Notes under the pieces: model-generated
The model's database searches: none
Told to the model about the DNA's origin: nothing
The model's input: only the letters and a program-made list of their open reading frames with translations
Position numbers and translations under genes: made by a program
Part shown: piece by piece, positions 42,727 to 51,900 of the stretch
Layout: each line of letters begins with the position of its first letter
How positions within the stretch are numbered: position 1 is the first letter of the stretch
Origin: Paenibacillus dendritiformis
GTDB taxonomy: Bacteria; Bacillota; Bacilli; Paenibacillales; Paenibacillaceae
NCBI RefSeq assembly: GCF_945605565.1
Contig: NZ_OX216966.1
Location: forward strand, 1,919,501-1,983,500
Direction of reading: 5' to 3'
DNA length: 64,000 bases

Positions 42727-43767
42727 ATGGATAGATTCGCTACGGCCCCGCCAGCGGGAGGAGCGGGCAGCACCATGCCTCCGCTGGTCAGCGGTGCCCC
42801 CAACATGCATCCGGAGGCGCCAGCCAATGTGCGCAGAGCCGGGGGAGAATATCAGGAACAACCGGCTCAGGCTGTCCGGAGACAAGCCTCCCGCAACCCG
42901 GGCACGATCGGACTGTTCATTATCCAGGACGCCAGTCACAACAGGATCTATGAGGATGATTTGTTCTACGGCGCGATCGTGGGCGCCATTATCAGCCAAT
43001 GCGCGGAACGGGGGTACCAGACGCTGATCACGATACTGGACGTGTCGGACGTAACCCCGCTGCTTCGCTTGTACGAGCAGAAGCGTATCGATGCGGGACT
43101 CCTCATCAGTTGGTCCGATGTGCAGGACATCGTCGATCAAGTCAGCCAGGCGGGGTTCGTGATCGGGGTGATCAATCAGAACAACGTCACGCAGTCCGCG
43201 ACCGTGCTGCCGGCTCCTTATTTGGACAACCGGAGGAGCGCCTATGAGGCGACCCGTTATTTGCTTGAGCTGGGCCATCGTGACGTGGCCATTATTACCG
43301 GTCCGACCGGACAGCCCTGCTCGTCCGAACGCCTGGCCGGATTTCTCGACGCGGCACTCGGTCAAGGTCTGGAGGTGCCGGATTCACGCATATGGTGCGG
43401 AGATTTCACCGAGGAGGCCGGGGCGGCCGCCGCGATTCAATGGCTGGCGGCAGACGATCTCCCTGCTGCGGTGTTCTGCTCCAATGATCTGATGGCGTAC
43501 GGGCTGCTGAAGGTGCTGCGGCAGCATCAGGTAGCGGTTCCTGACCGTCTGTCCGTCGTTGGCTTCGACGATCTCATTATCTCGCGGTATACTTGTCCGC
43601 CGCTGACAACGATGTCCATCCCGCGGACAGAGATGGCCGCGTACGTGACGAACCGGCTCATCCATCAGTTGGAAAATCCGGAAGACGCATATCCGCTGCC
43701 GGTCTTCCGCGCGAAGCTTATTGTGCGGGAATCGTGCCGGGCCGTTCGCATTCCAGATTTCGCATAG
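42727..43767 (+). CDS. LacI/GalR-type ligand-binding protein lacking the DNA-binding HTH
   Basis: Residues about 58-340 of the 346-residue product form the complete periplasmic-binding-like domain of LacI regulators: TIGLFIIQDASHNRIYEDDL, RRSAYEATRYLLELGHRDVA, ERLAGFLDAAL, AVFCSNDLMAYGLLKVL and SVVGFDDLIISRYTCPPLTT. The usual N-terminal helix-turn-helix and hinge are absent. Residues 1-57 are instead Pro/Ala/Gly/Gln-rich and apparently disordered, and neither other frame upstream encodes an HTH. The ribosome site (AAGAGGAAC) is about 14 bases from the ATG, somewhat far. It may be a sensor that acts on another protein or a truncated regulator. Confidence 0.75.
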   Translation: MDRFATAPPAGGAGSTMPPLVSGAPNMHPEAPANVRRAGGEYQEQPAQAVRRQASRNPGTIGLFIIQDASHNRIYEDDLFYGAIVGAIISQCAERGYQTLITILDVSDVTPLLRLYEQKRIDAGLLISWSDVQDIVDQVSQAGFVIGVINQNNVTQSATVLPAPYLDNRRSAYEATRYLLELGHRDVAIITGPTGQPCSSERLAGFLDAALGQGLEVPDSRIWCGDFTEEAGAAAAIQWLAADDLPAAVFCSNDLMAYGLLKVLRQHQVAVPDRLSVVGFDDLIISRYTCPPLTTMSIPRTEMAAYVTNRLIHQLENPEDAYPLPVFRAKLIVRESCRAVRIPDFA

Positions 43768-43785
43768 CCGTGCCCCTTCCAATGA

Positions 43786-43817
43786 AGCAGGCTGCTCCGT
43801 TCACGGAGCAGCCTGCT
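43786..43817 (+). terminator. Hairpin after the LacI-like gene
   Basis: AGCAGGCTGCTCCGT pairs perfectly with ACGGAGCAGCCTGCT around a 2-base loop. There is no T-tract. Confidence 0.6.
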
Positions 43818-43966
43818 AACGATCGGGCGGAACGGCGGGGGGAGAACTCTGCACAAAGTTTTTTGTCATTTTGTACACATTCCGCGTTTTTTTAGTTTAT
43901 TTTCAGGTTGATGAGATACAATGGGGGTTCACATCACCTTGTTGACGGAGGGGAGAGGAACTGGCC

Positions 43967-45184
43967 ATGGAAATGAATCGATCTCACGCCGCTCCGAGGA
44001 AGGAACGGATTGACGAAATCACGATCTTGCGCGCGTTCGCGTTCTTCGCCATTGTGCTCCAGCACTGCATTGGTGAGTATATTTACCGGCCGGACATTCC
44101 GGCGGAACAAGCGATTTTTCTCGGGATGATCTATCATTTTACCCGGTATGGGACGTTGACGTTTGTTTTTTTGTCAGCCGTTATTCTATTCTACAATTAT
44201 GATTATACCGTACCCTACGGGAACTTCTTGAAGCGCCGGGCGGCAGCCATACTGGCGCCGTTCGCCATCTGGACCGTCATATACGGGATATATACGCTGC
44301 GCGGGCAGCTGCTGGAGCCCGAAGGATGGAGGCTGCTGGCGAGCCAATTCATTACCCCGACCTACGGCTATCAGCTCTGGTTCGTGCTGATGATCTTCCA
44401 GCTGTATCTTATCTTCCCATGGCTCGATCGGGGGGCGCGCGCTATCGGACGTCGGATTCGGTCCCGTTCCGCCGGGCAGGGCCAGATCGGAAGGCGCGTC
44501 GTCCTGCTGTTGGGCGCATTGGCGGCAGGCTATGCGGGCTTGATGTACTGGTCCTACAGCGTGGCGCCGGCCTGGGATGCGCCAGTCTGGCTGCAGCCGC
44601 TGCTCGGGCACCGGACGATGCTGCTGCCGTTCTATTTCTTCTATATCGCGCTGGGCATTGTCTGCGCATGGCATGTGCAGCGCTGGCGCGATCTGATGCG
44701 CCGAAGCGTGCCCTGGAGCCTGCTGCTGTTCATTATTTTCTACACCTATGCCGGATATCGGCTGCTGGAGGCCGGGGTAGCGCCCATTAATTTGAATATT
44801 TCCACCTATCTCAAGCCGTCGGTGTTCCTTCTTATCCTCGCTCAGCTGCCGCTGATGTATGCTTTTGCGCTATACGTATGCCGGCGGAAGGGAAGAGCTT
44901 ACCGCATTTTGCACAAGATCGGCACCTATTCCTTCGGCGGCTATCTGGTTCACGCGCTTGTCCTGGGACAGATTGCCCGCTTTACCCGTGAAATCCCGCT
45001 TGCAGGCATGCATGCAGCATTGACGTTGATTACGTGGGTTGCCGTCGCCGCCTTGTCGATTGGGATTACGATGCTGCTGGGTCGGCTGCCGTTCGGCGTC
45101 TGGCTGACAGGACCGATGGGCCGCCGTCAGGCAGCTTCAGCCAAGCAACTGGGCAGCAAGCCGGCCCCGCTGCCCTACCGATAG
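43967..45184 (+). CDS. Acyltransferase 3 family membrane protein
   Basis: The 405-residue product has about ten membrane segments and the PF01757 start: RIDEITILRAFAFFAIVLQH, with the Arg and His that carry out acyl transfer. YHFTRYGTLTFVFLSAVILF and the C-terminal GGYLVHALVL also fit. The family acylates sugars, wall polymers or exopolysaccharide at the membrane. GGAGGGGAG lies before the ATG, with a second in-frame ATG two codons on. It is a single-gene unit ended by a bidirectional terminator. Confidence 0.88.
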   Translation: MEMNRSHAAPRKERIDEITILRAFAFFAIVLQHCIGEYIYRPDIPAEQAIFLGMIYHFTRYGTLTFVFLSAVILFYNYDYTVPYGNFLKRRAAAILAPFAIWTVIYGIYTLRGQLLEPEGWRLLASQFITPTYGYQLWFVLMIFQLYLIFPWLDRGARAIGRRIRSRSAGQGQIGRRVVLLLGALAAGYAGLMYWSYSVAPAWDAPVWLQPLLGHRTMLLPFYFFYIALGIVCAWHVQRWRDLMRRSVPWSLLLFIIFYTYAGYRLLEAGVAPINLNISTYLKPSVFLLILAQLPLMYAFALYVCRRKGRAYRILHKIGTYSFGGYLVHALVLGQIARFTREIPLAGMHAALTLITWVAVAALSIGITMLLGRLPFGVWLTGPMGRRQAASAKQLGSKPAPLPYR

Positions 45185-45194
45185 CAGAAGCAAT

Positions 45195-45221
45195 AAGACC
45201 GCAATTACGAATTGCGGTCTT
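45195..45221. terminator. Bidirectional terminator
   Basis: AAGACCGCAATT / AATTGCGGTCTT is a perfect 12-bp stem with a 3-base loop. It overlaps the end of the convergent unknown gene. Confidence 0.85.
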
Positions 45222-45645
45222 GCTGCTCTGTCAGGAAATGCACATAATCCGCACCTGTCTGCAGGAAGAAGGCATACGCGTCCAGCGGATGATCGTCGGA
45301 AGCGAAGGAGATGCAGATGCTGTAGTTGCATTTGGTCTTGACTTCATTATACGTGAAGGCGATCAGGCGAAGCAGTACGGCTGGATTTATCACGGATGGC
45401 TGTAGGGCGGCAAAGGCGGAAGGGTATCCATGCTGAAGCATCCGTGAACGGGCGTGGCTCAACGGCTGCAGATAACTGTATGGGGCGCTGTCCACGATGA
45501 CAAATCCGTACAGATTCTCTTCGCGCTGCAGCATGACGATATGTTCTTTGTTGAGCATGTACAGCCCTTTGAATTGGTACCAGAGATGCTCGTTCCGTTC
45601 GTTGCACAGCACGACGTCTTGAACGTTGTGGATTTTGACATTCAC
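45205..45645 (-). CDS. Unknown small protein divergent from an XRE regulator
   Basis: The product is 146 residues from the GTG at 45645, which follows GCGAGGTGA. No signal peptide, membrane helix or known motif is visible; the protein looks like a mixed alpha/beta domain (EHIVMLQREENLYGFVIVDS). It is divergent from the XRE regulator at 45784 across 138 AT-rich bp and may be its target. The final codons lie in the terminator. I do not recognise the family. Confidence 0.65.
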   Translation of the reverse strand: MNVKIHNVQDVVLCNERNEHLWYQFKGLYMLNKEHIVMLQREENLYGFVIVDSAPYSYLQPLSHARSRMLQHGYPSAFAALQPSVINPAVLLRLIAFTYNEVKTKCNYSICISFASDDHPLDAYAFFLQTGADYVHFLTEQQDRNS

Positions 45646-45783
45646 GTCATCACCTCGCAAAAAACATAAATAACTTCATATAGAACATAATAACATTTAT
45701 AAATTTTAAAAACAATAAAAGCATCTATATGGGTATTTTGCTTCCCGGAAGTTTTATATAAGCTTAACTGTGAGGTGACGGGC

Positions 45784-46149
45784 ATGTCGGACTTGAAAAT
45801 ATTTTTGGGCGCACGGATTCGCGAGCTTCGGAAGCAGAGAGGCTATACGCAGGCGGAGCTGGGAGAACAGTGCGGAATGAAGGCTTCGTATATCGGCGGC
45901 GCTGAACGCGGCAGCTTGAATATTTCGCTTGATTCGCTGGAACGGATTATTCGTGCGCTGGATGTCAGCATCGAACAATTTTTCTCGTTTGATACGGCAA
46001 GCGTAGATGCGGAGCGTCTGGGCATCGCCGGCACCCTTGAACTGCACGTAAAGCTGTTGAAGGGCCGGGAAGCAGAGGATGTGAAGCTGGTCCACCGGAT
46101 TGCGAAGGACATGCTGGAGACGTTCGACCGGAGATTAAACAATAACTAG
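45784..46149 (+). CDS. XRE-family HTH regulator, paralogue of the one at 540-926
   Basis: The 121-residue product has a Cro/CI helix-turn-helix at residues 5-60 (YTQAELGEQCGMKASYIGGA, ISLDSLERIIRALDVSIEQF) followed by a helical tail ending RIAKDMLETFDRRL. GAGGTGA is placed 5 bases before the ATG at 45784, the same arrangement as in the paralogue. Its upstream region contains ATAACAT, also found in the first XRE control region. It probably regulates the divergent unknown gene and itself. Confidence 0.85.
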   Translation: MSDLKIFLGARIRELRKQRGYTQAELGEQCGMKASYIGGAERGSLNISLDSLERIIRALDVSIEQFFSFDTASVDAERLGIAGTLELHVKLLKGREAEDVKLVHRIAKDMLETFDRRLNNN

Positions 46150-46307
46150 AGTAACGAAGAGAATTGAGAGCGGGGAAGCGCGCCATTGGCGAAGCTTCTC
46201 TTTTTTTTATTAACAAGCATATGCGAACAGAAATAGGTATTAACCTATGTGTGCCTAAGTGAATATCTTATTGTTAAAGCCATTTTTATTTATGTGGGGG
46301 AATCGGT

Positions 46308-47090
46308 GTGGGATACTATATTACTGTAGAACCAGGTGTAAATTTATATGTGGAGGATATCAATCCAGGGGGCAGCAAGACGATTGTGTTTCTACATGGT
46401 TGGCCGCTAAGCCATAAACAGTTTGAGTATCAGTTTGATCTTCTTCCTGCAATGGGATACCGCTGTATAGGAATTGACTGGAGGGGCTTCGGCAAGTCGG
46501 ATAAACCAATGAGCGGCTACAACTATGACCGATTAGCAGATGATATTCGCTCTGTTGTTGATGCACTACAATTGAAAAACGTTACACTAGCGGGTCACTC
46601 TACGGGTGGGGCTATCTCTATTCGTTATATTGCTCGGCATAATGGTTATGGCGTATCTAAACTTGTCCTTATAGACGCTGCAGCTCCTATAGGCTTTACT
46701 GCAGAAACTGCGAATAGATTACTTACTCAAGCGTTAAATGACCGTCCTAAGATGATGCGGGAAGTAACAGACACCTTTTTCTTTCAATATATAACAAGTC
46801 CATTCTCTGAGTGGTTTTTTCAATTGGGGCTACAAGCAGCAGGTTGGTCAACAGCAGCAATCATCATGACGCTAAGAGATGAGAAGCTTTATGCGGATTT
46901 GCAAAAAATACTTGTCCCAACCTTAATCGTTCACGGCGTTCACGACAAAGTTATTCCATTTGCACAAGCTCAGGAACTAAATCAAAAAATAAGAAATTCA
47001 CAGCTTGTTCCGTTTCATTACAGCGGTCATGGTCCTTTCTGGGAAGAACGTGACAAGTTTAACCAGCTATTGAGGCAATTTATTGGCTGA
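46308..47090 (+). CDS. Alpha/beta hydrolase (haloperoxidase/esterase-like)
   Basis: The 260-residue product has the alpha/beta hydrolase triad: Ser98 in AGHSTGG, Asp213 in HGVHDKVIP, and His241 in YSGHGPFW. The oxyanion-hole motif HGW is at 30-32, and the cap region is helical. WRGFGKSDKP is typical of the non-haem haloperoxidase/esterase group. The start is GTG, with GTGGGGGAA upstream. The gene is more AT-rich than its neighbours, which hints at transfer. The substrate is unknown. Confidence 0.88.
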   Translation: MGYYITVEPGVNLYVEDINPGGSKTIVFLHGWPLSHKQFEYQFDLLPAMGYRCIGIDWRGFGKSDKPMSGYNYDRLADDIRSVVDALQLKNVTLAGHSTGGAISIRYIARHNGYGVSKLVLIDAAAPIGFTAETANRLLTQALNDRPKMMREVTDTFFFQYITSPFSEWFFQLGLQAAGWSTAAIIMTLRDEKLYADLQKILVPTLIVHGVHDKVIPFAQAQELNQKIRNSQLVPFHYSGHGPFWEERDKFNQLLRQFIG

Positions 47091-47450
47091 TAGTCCCTAT
47101 TGTTTAACAGAGTCTAAGAAAATGGAACGGAACTTATGTTATTACTGGAAAATTTCCATCGGGACATGACCCGGCCTATTTCTCTCATCGCGCTTCCGGC
47201 CACGCAGCCACGCTGTCTTCGCAGAATAAATTTCTCTCTCTTATCCATACTTAATCTTCCGAGTAAGACTTATTTATCATTATCACTAATGAGTGTATAA
47301 TTCTATTTACCTATTACGTTTTCTTCTCTTTTTCATCAAAAAGTGACATATATTGAGTTGCAATGTCGAATTTTGCTCCGTATTATTAAGGGGTGGCGTT
47401 AATCAATCGACATATAATTGCCGATATTCTGAATAGAGCCTGAGAAGGAT
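47091..47450. other. Intergenic region between hydrolase and HTH fragment
   Basis: About 360 bp with no supported gene. It contains an exact TGTCGAA (47364-47370). I see no clear terminator or inverted repeats of an insertion element. Confidence 0.35.
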
Positions 47451-47921
47451 CTATTCGGTACGATAGAGCACATAGCCGGATGAGGTGTACTTAAGACCTA
47501 ATCTGCGCAGCATATCCCGAACGCCCGTCCGCGTCATATGCACCTGGAAATGCTTCTCCAGCAGATCCTGGATGTCACGCATCGACCAGCCCGCAGATGA
47601 GCCGCTAGAAGGCATGCGGCTGCTGATGATGCCGATCAGTTCTTCCTCCTGCTCCGGAGTCAGTATTCTTGGCTTCCCGGGAGAAGGAACGTTGGTTAGC
47701 AGCTGTTCGAGGCCGCCCTTGTTGAAGATTTTTACATAATTCGATACCGTCTGGCGGTGAATGCCCAGCTGCTGCGCGACATCCTTAGCGGTGTGTCCGG
47801 ACATGACAAGACGGACGGCCTCCACCTTGATCCGCTGCTTCGGATCTTGGATGGTGGACGTCAAGCGGCTCAAGGAATAAATATTCCATCCATGACGGTT
47901 CGTAATTAACAGTTTTCGCAT
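47451..47921 (-). CDS. HTH domain of an IS630-type transposase, without the DDE part
   Basis: The 156-residue product has two winged-helix domains typical of the N-terminal half of IS630/Tc1-like transposases (GHTAKDVAQQLGIHRQTVSN, WSMRDIQDLLEKHFQVHMTR, GVRDMLRRLGLKY). No DDE catalytic domain follows in any frame downstream. It is either a truncated insertion-sequence relic or a domesticated DNA-binding protein. A ribosome site before the ATG is weak. It reads away from the c-di-GMP riboswitch and NRPS operon. Confidence 0.7.
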   Translation of the reverse strand: MRKLLITNRHGWNIYSLSRLTSTIQDPKQRIKVEAVRLVMSGHTAKDVAQQLGIHRQTVSNYVKIFNKGGLEQLLTNVPSPGKPRILTPEQEEELIGIISSRMPSSGSSAGWSMRDIQDLLEKHFQVHMTRTGVRDMLRRLGLKYTSSGYVLYRTE

Positions 47922-48042
47922 TATCGGCTCACGCTCGTATCTATACTTTTATTCGTAGTATGGGTATTGAAGCATGACGCTATACAGAGAGAGCTACTGC
48001 CGCGGAGAGAGAAGCAACCGTACCGTTTACATACAACAAAAC

Positions 48043-48130
48043 TTGATAAAGGCAAACTTGTCGAAAGGCAAGGACGCAAAGCCTCGGGCCTAACTCTCCT
48101 TCATGGAGCTATGGCGGCCGGGTTGCCATG
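48043..48130 (+). promoter_or_regulatory. Class I cyclic di-GMP riboswitch (GEMM-I)
   Basis: All conserved segments are present in order: AAAGGCAAACTTGTCGAAAG, then GCAAGGACGCAAAGCCTCGG, GCCTAA, a variable hairpin (CTCC..GGAG), and ATGGCGGCCGGGTTGCC. In this family these bases form the c-di-GMP pocket and the tetraloop-receptor. A terminator at 48168 follows, then the PPTase and NRPS genes. This places peptide synthesis under c-di-GMP control; whether binding turns genes on or off cannot be read with certainty. Confidence 0.95.
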
Positions 48131-48167
48131 TTGAATAGGGGATCCATTCACGTTCTTTATGGTGATG

Positions 48168-48194
48168 AGGCTATTGCTGAAAGTAGCCTTTTTT
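48168..48194 (+). terminator. Expression-platform terminator of the c-di-GMP riboswitch
   Basis: AGGCTATT pairs with AAGTAGCCT (one bulge), followed by TTTTTTC, 40 bp after the aptamer and directly before the PPTase ribosome site. Confidence 0.75.
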
Positions 48195-48219
48195 CTTTCT
48201 ATAGAGGATGTTGAAGCCT

Positions 48220-48933
48220 ATGAAGATTGCTGCTCTCCGCTGGGACCGCCATACCGATGATCGCATTGTTCAACGTCTTGTTCCGTTCCTGTCTGCCGAA
48301 CAGCAGGAGCGGTACGCGAGGCTGAGCCAGCGTGCGGACGGTCATCGCATGGTTATCGCCGAAGTTCTCGTCCGATGCCAGATTTGCCGTCTGACCGGGA
48401 GGAGGAATGACGAGATCGCATTCATCCGGAACCGGTTCGGCAAGCCGTATATGGCCCCAAGCAGTTCCATATTTTTTAATATATCGCATTCGGGTTGCTG
48501 GATCGTGACGGCTATCGATCGCTGCGATGTCGGCATCGATATCGAGCGGATCAGGCCACTGGAGCCTGAGGAGGCCCGCAATCTGTGCACGCCCCGGGAA
48601 TACCGGATCGCTTCCGGCCTGGACGCGGATGCGCGCGCCCGCTTTCTCCATTGGCTGTGGACGGCCAAGCAGAGCTATCTCAAAGCCCGCGGAACCGGAC
48701 GATACGGTCCGCTGGATGAACTGGAGATACTGCCGGACGGAGTTCACCCGTGGCGGCTTCCGTCGGTCTGGCATGCGCGGGGATATGTCTTTACCCGGAT
48801 TGAGAGTCTGGATACCGGGTATTGTGTGACGGCATGCGGTGTCGATTCCAAGATTGCGCCCATAGAGCATTGGACATTGGAACAATTATTGGATAGGTTC
48901 CAACCCTATTGTTCGTCAATGATAAGGAGCTGA
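48220..48933 (+). CDS. 4'-phosphopantetheinyl transferase (Sfp/AusB-type)
   Basis: The product is about 237 residues. It has the Sfp-family sequence FGKPYM, ISHSGCWIVTAI, and the Mg2+ motif VGIDIERI. The second motif reads WLWTAKQSYLKARG; the usual Glu of WxxKE is replaced by Gln. It would attach phosphopantetheine from CoA to the two carrier domains of the following NRPS. The ATG at 48220 is about 12 bases from AGAGGA; the in-frame ATG at 48208 is too close. Six bases separate it from the NRPS start, and it corresponds in position to ausB of Staphylococcus. Confidence 0.88.
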   Translation: MKIAALRWDRHTDDRIVQRLVPFLSAEQQERYARLSQRADGHRMVIAEVLVRCQICRLTGRRNDEIAFIRNRFGKPYMAPSSSIFFNISHSGCWIVTAIDRCDVGIDIERIRPLEPEEARNLCTPREYRIASGLDADARARFLHWLWTAKQSYLKARGTGRYGPLDELEILPDGVHPWRLPSVWHARGYVFTRIESLDTGYCVTACGVDSKIAPIEHWTLEQLLDRFQPYCSSMIRS

Positions 48934-48939
48934 ATCAAT

Positions 48940-51900
48940 TTGTCTGCCATTCCATTTACTACCGAACAGCTTACGGGCTATGACGCCCATACATTCGAGA
49001 TTCCTTCTGCCATCGTGGATGGTCTGGAACAGTTGACACGCACCCGTTCGGTCACATTGGAGGCTGCAGTGGGCGTGGCATGGAGCGGTCTGGTTGCGCG
49101 ATACGATAACGCAGGGGAAGTCGTTCTTCATGCGATGGCCAGCCAGAGCCGGGAAGGCGTGCTGGTGGCGGTTCGTCCGGAGGAGACGCTGTGGAGCGCG
49201 GCGGAGGCGCTGTGCGGCCAGTTGCAGACCGGCGGGGAGGACCCGGGTCCTGGCGGCGACATCACGACATGCTGCTGGTGCCAGGATGCCGAGGTGCCCG
49301 GCAGGACGAGAGCCGATATTTCGGCCGGAGACCTGCATGCCCGGATTTTGGGTAAGGAAGCGGCTATCCGCGCCCCCTATTTATTTACGATTTATTATCG
49401 GCCGGAGCGCTTCAGCCTGGATGCCGCCAAGCAGATGGGGCAGCAGTTCAACCAGATGCTGAGCGAGGCGGTGCAAGCCCCGGATAAGCCGATCGGAGAG
49501 TGGGATCTCCTGACGAAGGAGGACATTCAGCGCTTCATCGAGCGGCACAACCGGACGCAATATCCTTATCCGAAGCACCGGACGGTGCCTTCCCTGTTCG
49601 AGGAACAGGCGGCCCGCATTCCTGACGAACCGGCCATTATCGAAGAAGGCCGCCAATTTACATACAAGGAATTGAATCAAGCCGCGAACCGGCTTGCCCA
49701 TTATTTGCGCAAGCAAGGGGTCGAACGCGAGCAAGCGGTAGGCATCCTCGCCGAGCGGACGGCGGAGATGGTCATCGGTATTCTCGCGATCATCAAGGCC
49801 GGCGGCGCGTACGTCCCTATCGACCCGGATCATCCGCAGGATCGGATTCAATATTTGCTGGAGGACAGCGGGGCCCGGCTCGTGCTGACGAGCGCCGGGC
49901 TGTCCGGACGGTTGCCGGCGGAAGCGGAGCAGGTGCCGTTGGAAGGGACGGCCTGGGCCGATCAGCCGGATCATAATCCGGAACCGGCCGGCGGCGCGGA
50001 GGATTTAATTTATATTATCTACACCTCGGGATCGACCGGCAGACCGAAGGGCGTCATGGTGACCCATCGCAACGTGGTCCGGCTCGTCAAAAATACGAAT
50101 TACGTCGATTTTCAGGCGGGAGATCGCATCCTGCAGACCGGATCGCTCGTGTTCGATGCGTCCACCTTTGAAATCTGGGGCTCGCTCCTGAATGGAATCG
50201 GCCTCGTGCTGGTCGACAAGACGACAATATTGGACAGCCGCCAATTGGAGGAAGCGCTGCGCCGCTTCGGCATCACGACGATGTTCCTTACGACGGCGCT
50301 GTTCCTGCAGCTGATTGACCGCAACCCGGCCATTTTCAAGCCGGTGCGCCAATTGTTCGTCGGCGGCGAATTGATGTCGCCGAAGCATTTCTACCGGGCG
50401 GCGCAGGAGTGCGCGCCGATTCGGCTGTCGAACATCTACGGCCCGACGGAGAATACGACCTTCTCGACTTGCTATGAGCTGAAGGAGGAGCGGGAGGGCC
50501 CGATTCCCATCGGGACGCCGATCGGGAACTCGACCGTATATGTCGTCAATGCGCACGGCAAGCTGCAGCCGGCTGGAGCAACCGGGGAGCTGTGGGTCGG
50601 CGGAGACGGCGTGGCGCGCGGTTATTTGAACCGTGACGATCTGACGGAGAAAATGTTCATCGACAGCCCGTTCGTGCCGGGGGAACGAATCTACAAGACC
50701 GGGGATCTGGTCCGCTTATGCGCGGACGGCCAGCTGGAGTTCGTCGGCCGCAAGGATCATCAGGTCAAAATTCGCGGCTACCGCATGGAGCTCGGCGAGA
50801 TTGAGGCCCGCATCCACAGCCACAGCCAGGTGAAAGAGACGCTTGTCACCGATTTCGAGGAAGCCCCGGGACAGAAGGCGTTGTGCGCCTACGTCGTCGC
50901 GGAAGGCGGGCTGGACGCTGCCGGGTTGAGAGCATACCTGGCGCAGCTGCTGCCGGAATATATGGTTCCCGGCTATTTCATGTTCCTGGAGCGGATGCCG
51001 CTGACGATCAACGGCAAGATCGACCGGGCCAAGCTGCCCCGGCCGGAGAGACAAGAGCGGGCGGCCGTGCAGTATACGCCCCCGACGAACGAGACGGAGC
51101 GCAAGCTGGCGGCCATCTGGCAGGAGCTGCTTGGCATTGAGCCGATCGGTATCGACGATCATTTCTTTGAACTGGGCGGACACTCGCTCAAGGTGGCTCA
51201 ATTGCAGGCGCGAATCTATGAGACGTTCCAGGTGACGCTCTCCTTCAAGCTGCTGTTCGAGATGCCGCATATCCGTTCGCTCGCCTCGCTAATCGCCCAG
51301 TTGGAGCAGGGCGGCTTCGAAGCGATCGAGCCTGCGCCGGACAAGCCGCATTACCGGCTCGCCCCGGCCCAGCAGCGGATGTACGCCTTGCAGCAGCGGA
51401 CCGCTATCGGCATGGCGTACCATGTGCCGCTTCTCTACCGCCTGCCGGGGGACTCTGATCCGGAACGGCTGGAGCAGGCGCTGCGGAAGCTGGTGGAGCG
51501 CCATGAGGCGCTGCGCACGTCCTTCCATTGGGAGGACGGCGAAGTCGTCCAGCGGGTGCATCCGGCCGTAGACTTCGCCATGCAGCGGCTGGAGGCCGAT
51601 GGCCGCACGGCAGAGGAGGCAGCCGCATCGTTCCTGCGTCCGTTCCGGATGGAGGAGGCCCCGCTGCTGCGGGCGGCCTGGATCCGGTTGGCGAAAGGCG
51701 AGGCGGCGCTGCTGCTTGACGTTCACCATATCGTCTTCGACGGAACGTCGCTCAGCCTTCTGGCCGAGGAATTGGCCGCCCTGTATGCGGGCCGGGCGCT
51801 TCCGGCGCAGACGCTGCATTACAAAGATTACGCCGAATGGCAGGCGGAGCGGGAGAACCGCGAGCAGGAAGCGGAAGAGGCGTATTGGCTGCGGATGCTG

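Noticed and set aside
42335..43027. Frameshifted HTH exon of the LacI-like gene in another frame
   Set aside because: The 230-codon overlapping frame was read for LacI-type HTH sequence and none was present.
47451..47921. Complete insertion sequence
   Set aside because: No DDE domain and no terminal inverted repeats could be found around it.
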